Shown in pieces: positions 62,483 to 64,000 of a stretch of 64,000 bases of DNA. Under the pieces are notes generated by a model that was given only the letters and a program-made list of their open reading frames with translations, was not told the origin of the DNA and did no database searches. The translations under genes and the position numbers were made by a program. The stretch's first letter is position 1. Each line of letters begins with the position of its first letter. This stretch comes from Sva-07 sp963715825 (GTDB taxonomy: Bacteria > Actinomycetota > Acidimicrobiia > Acidimicrobiales > Ilumatobacteraceae), in the NCBI GenBank assembly GCA_963715825.1, contig CAVQSI010000002.1, positions 124,001-188,000 of the forward strand. Direction: 5' to 3'.

Positions 62483-63100
62483 CTTTTTCGGTGAACTCGT
62501 TCCGTGCGGCGACGTGTCATCCTCGCCGGGGAACGCCAGGGAGAACACGACGAACTCGCCGGGTCCTGACGCCGACGGCGGGGAGTCGGCCGACCGTTCG
62601 CGGTACTCGGCCAACAGCGCATTCATCCGGTCGACGAGCTCGGTTCGATCCGGTGGTTCGAGCCGCAGGCGCAGCGACCAGATCGCGACGTCATCGCCGG
62701 CCCCGCTCTCGACCGACGCCACGAGGTCGGCGCGAGCGGCGTCGACGACCGCGCCGAGGGAACGGGCGAGGTCACGTGGCTCGTGGACGGCCTCGGGTCC
62801 CACCCGGAACCCACGAGCGACGGCGCGGTAGCGGCGTTCGAGCGCTGCGCCGACGCGTCGTGTGGCGACCACCTCGATCAGGCCCACCGCTTCGAGGGCG
62901 TTCAGGTGGTGGTAGAGGCGGGTGACCGGCACGTCGAGCTCGGCCGCCAGCTCGGCGGCGCTGTGCGGGGTGCGGAGGCGACGCAGCAGTGGACCGCGCA
63001 CTCGGTGCGACAGCTCGTCGAGGAGATCGGTCGAGCCGAGCTCGACGACCTCGGGCAGGGGTGACCCGTCGGAGAGGTCGTCCCAGTCATCGTCGGACAT
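62480..63100 (-). CDS. ArsR-type winged-helix regulator
   Basis: 206 residues from ATG 63100 (MSDDDWDDLSDGSPLPE). The wHTH is at residues 30-80: DLLDELSHRVRGPLLRRL, then SAAELAAELDVPVTRLYHHL (recognition helix) and VEVVATRRVG-like VGLIEVVATRRVGAAL. The C-terminal part is a helical domain without cysteine metal sites, so it senses something other than a thiol-bound metal. It faces the MFS gene across two palindromic operators and very likely represses both. Confidence 0.85.
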   Translation of the reverse strand: MSDDDWDDLSDGSPLPEVVELGSTDLLDELSHRVRGPLLRRLRTPHSAAELAAELDVPVTRLYHHLNALEAVGLIEVVATRRVGAALERRYRAVARGFRVGPEAVHEPRDLARSLGAVVDAARADLVASVESGAGDDVAIWSLRLRLEPPDRTELVDRMNALLAEYRERSADSPPSASGPGEFVVFSLAFPGEDDTSPHGTSSPKK

Positions 63101-63106
63101 GACACC

Positions 63107-63112
63107 ACTCTA
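63107..63112 (-). promoter_or_regulatory. -10 hexamer TAGAGT, probable leaderless start
   Basis: Six bases (GGTGTC) lie between TAGAGT and ATG 63100; the first operator starts two bases further upstream. Confidence 0.5.
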
Positions 63113-63113
63113 T

Positions 63114-63130
63114 GTTCAAATCACTTGAAC
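63114..63130. promoter_or_regulatory. Operator 1: GTTCAA-N5-TTGAAC
   Basis: Perfect 6-bp inverted repeat (GTTCAAATCACTTGAAC) next to the -10 box of the ArsR-type gene. The second copy is centred 23 bp away. Confidence 0.75.
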
Positions 63131-63136
63131 ATTCTT

Positions 63137-63153
63137 GTTCAAACTGTTTGAAT
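63137..63153. promoter_or_regulatory. Operator 2: GTTCAA-N5-TTGAAT
   Basis: Same half-sites and spacing as operator 1 (GTTCAAACTGTTTGAAT), with one end base changed. It overlaps the start region of the MFS gene, so binding would block its transcription. Confidence 0.75.
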
Positions 63154-64000
63154 GAGGCTCGTGACCGCCACTTCGACCTCGACCGCTACCTCGACCTCTA
63201 CCTCGACCGCCGCCGGCTCCAGCCACCGCCCACTCGGTGCCACCTTCTGGCGCATCTGGTCGGCACAGACCGTGTCGACACTCGGCAGCGCCGTCGCGGG
63301 GATCGGCATCGCCGTGCACGTCTACCTGGACTCGGGCAACGCGCTGTGGCTCGGGTTGCTGATGGCTGCTGCCGGCGCACCGTTCGTCGTGCTCGCACCC
63401 CTCCTCGGCCGCATCGACCGGTTCGACCGACGAGCCGTGATGATCGCCGGCGACTCGGTCGCCGCCGTCGGCACCCTCACCGCGCTGGCGTTCGCGTGGG
63501 GTGGGCGGCTCGAGGCGTGGCACCTCGTGGTCGCCGCCGTCATCGGGGGCGTGGGCACGGCCATCCAGATGCCGGCGGCTCAGGCCGCCGTCCCGTTGCT
63601 CGTCGACGACGACCAACTCGATCGCGCCAACGGTGTCGCCCAGATCGGACCGGCCGCTGGCATCGTCGTCGCTCCGATGATCGCCACGCTGCTCGTGGCG
63701 CGCTGGGGAATCACGGCGGTCCTCCTCGTCGACGCTGCGACGTTCGCCGTGGCGGTCGCCACCACCGGGCTGACGCCGTTCGGTCGTCGGGCCGACCATC
63801 AGGCCGGCGACCACGCCGACGATGCGGCGCTTCAGGCCGACGGTGTCGAGCGCGCCGACCGCCGGAGCGAGCTTCAGGCCAGCAGCGATGCGGCGGCGGG
63901 CTGGGCACCGGTCGTCGACTGGTTGCGGCAGTCCGGTCGCGGGATCGCCCTGCTGATGGCCCTGATGGCGGCCGTGAACCTGTGCCTCGGCTTCTTCAAC
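63152..64000 (+). CDS. MFS transporter, C-terminus cut off by window edge
   Basis: 283 residues to the right edge. ATG 63152 (MRLVTATSTS) lies inside operator 2; an in-frame GTG at 63161 would allow a leaderless message. The first 20 residues are a Thr/Ser repeat from an ACCTCG hexamer repeat. Then come typical MFS helices (FWRIWSAQTVSTLGSAVAGI, LWLGLLMAAAGAPFVVLAPL, WHLVVAAVIGGVGTAIQM) and the loop LLGRIDRFDRRAVMIAGD. Like the gene at the left edge it resembles MFS_3 exporters. Probably derepressed when the ArsR-type protein binds its ligand. Confidence 0.85.
   Translation, partial: MRLVTATSTSTATSTSTSTAAGSSHRPLGATFWRIWSAQTVSTLGSAVAGIGIAVHVYLDSGNALWLGLLMAAAGAPFVVLAPLLGRIDRFDRRAVMIAGDSVAAVGTLTALAFAWGGRLEAWHLVVAAVIGGVGTAIQMPAAQAAVPLLVDDDQLDRANGVAQIGPAAGIVVAPMIATLLVARWGITAVLLVDAATFAVAVATTGLTPFGRRADHQAGDHADDAALQADGVERADRRSELQASSDAAAGWAPVVDWLRQSGRGIALLMALMAAVNLCLGFFN

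Noticed and set aside
59342..62494. 1050-codon open frame on the plus strand opposite the mannosidase
   Set aside because: Shadow of high GC codon use; the opposite frame has clear GH38 motifs, and this one has none and a highly charged composition.

Overview
The window is GC-rich, almost fully coding, and free of IS elements, prophage genes, CRISPR arrays and tRNA or rRNA genes that I can recognise. The gene content points to a GC-rich actinobacterium: an F420-type nitroreductase-fold protein, a WXG100 protein, a MenJ-like reductase next to a polyprenyl synthase, ECF sigma/anti-sigma pairs and many GTG starts. My best guess, by inference only, is the class Acidimicrobiia (Ilumatobacter-like). 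Many genes start a few bases after a TAnnnT hexamer, which suggests leaderless transcripts.

Left part (1-20 kb): a partial MFS permease; a secreted multi-domain protein broken by frameshifts; an orphan form-II CoxL-like molybdenum hydroxylase; an acyl-ACP desaturase; a photolyase-like protein whose two domains are in reverse order; small RNA- and metabolite-handling enzymes (ThpR, a Rid protein, an acyl-CoA ligase, a DUF5522-type protein, an APH-family kinase, a methyltransferase, a VOC protein, a DDN-like protein); two ECF sigma/anti-sigma-like pairs; and YbaK, PAP2 and CAP-domain proteins.

Centre (20-41 kb): one 21-kb co-directional run on the minus strand. It starts with a small membrane protein, a dicluster ferredoxin, a split b6/IV-type cytochrome b, a Rieske protein and a diheme cytochrome c, then an unknown membrane protein, then all fourteen complex I genes nuoA-N. 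Most junctions overlap by 1 or 4 bases. Two tiny ORFs that share a 62-bp repeat and a nearly identical C-terminal peptide are wedged between genes of the cytochrome part. A divergent membrane-anchored cytochrome c and a MenJ-like flavoprotein follow on the plus strand, so NADH oxidation, quinol oxidation and possibly quinone tailoring sit together.

Right part (43.6-64 kb): TrkH/TrkA potassium uptake, a polyprenyl diphosphate synthase, methionine aminopeptidase, an ECF-sigma-linked cytochrome c/SCO/cupredoxin operon, an orphan adenine methyltransferase, CoaA, an inositol-monophosphatase-like gene broken at a 12-bp tandem repeat, a HAD/HTH/thiamine-binding-like operon, a WXG100 protein, an M20 amidohydrolase, a GH38 mannosidase, and a divergent ArsR-type regulator/MFS pair with two clear operators.

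Two window-wide features deserve attention. First, three intergenic loci carry tandem 62-bp units, each a 43-bp hairpin with stem GCGATGAG[C/T] plus a 19-bp linker. Second, six genes show single-base-type frameshifts, one of them in the otherwise intact respiratory operon, so sequencing or assembly error must be weighed against true decay.
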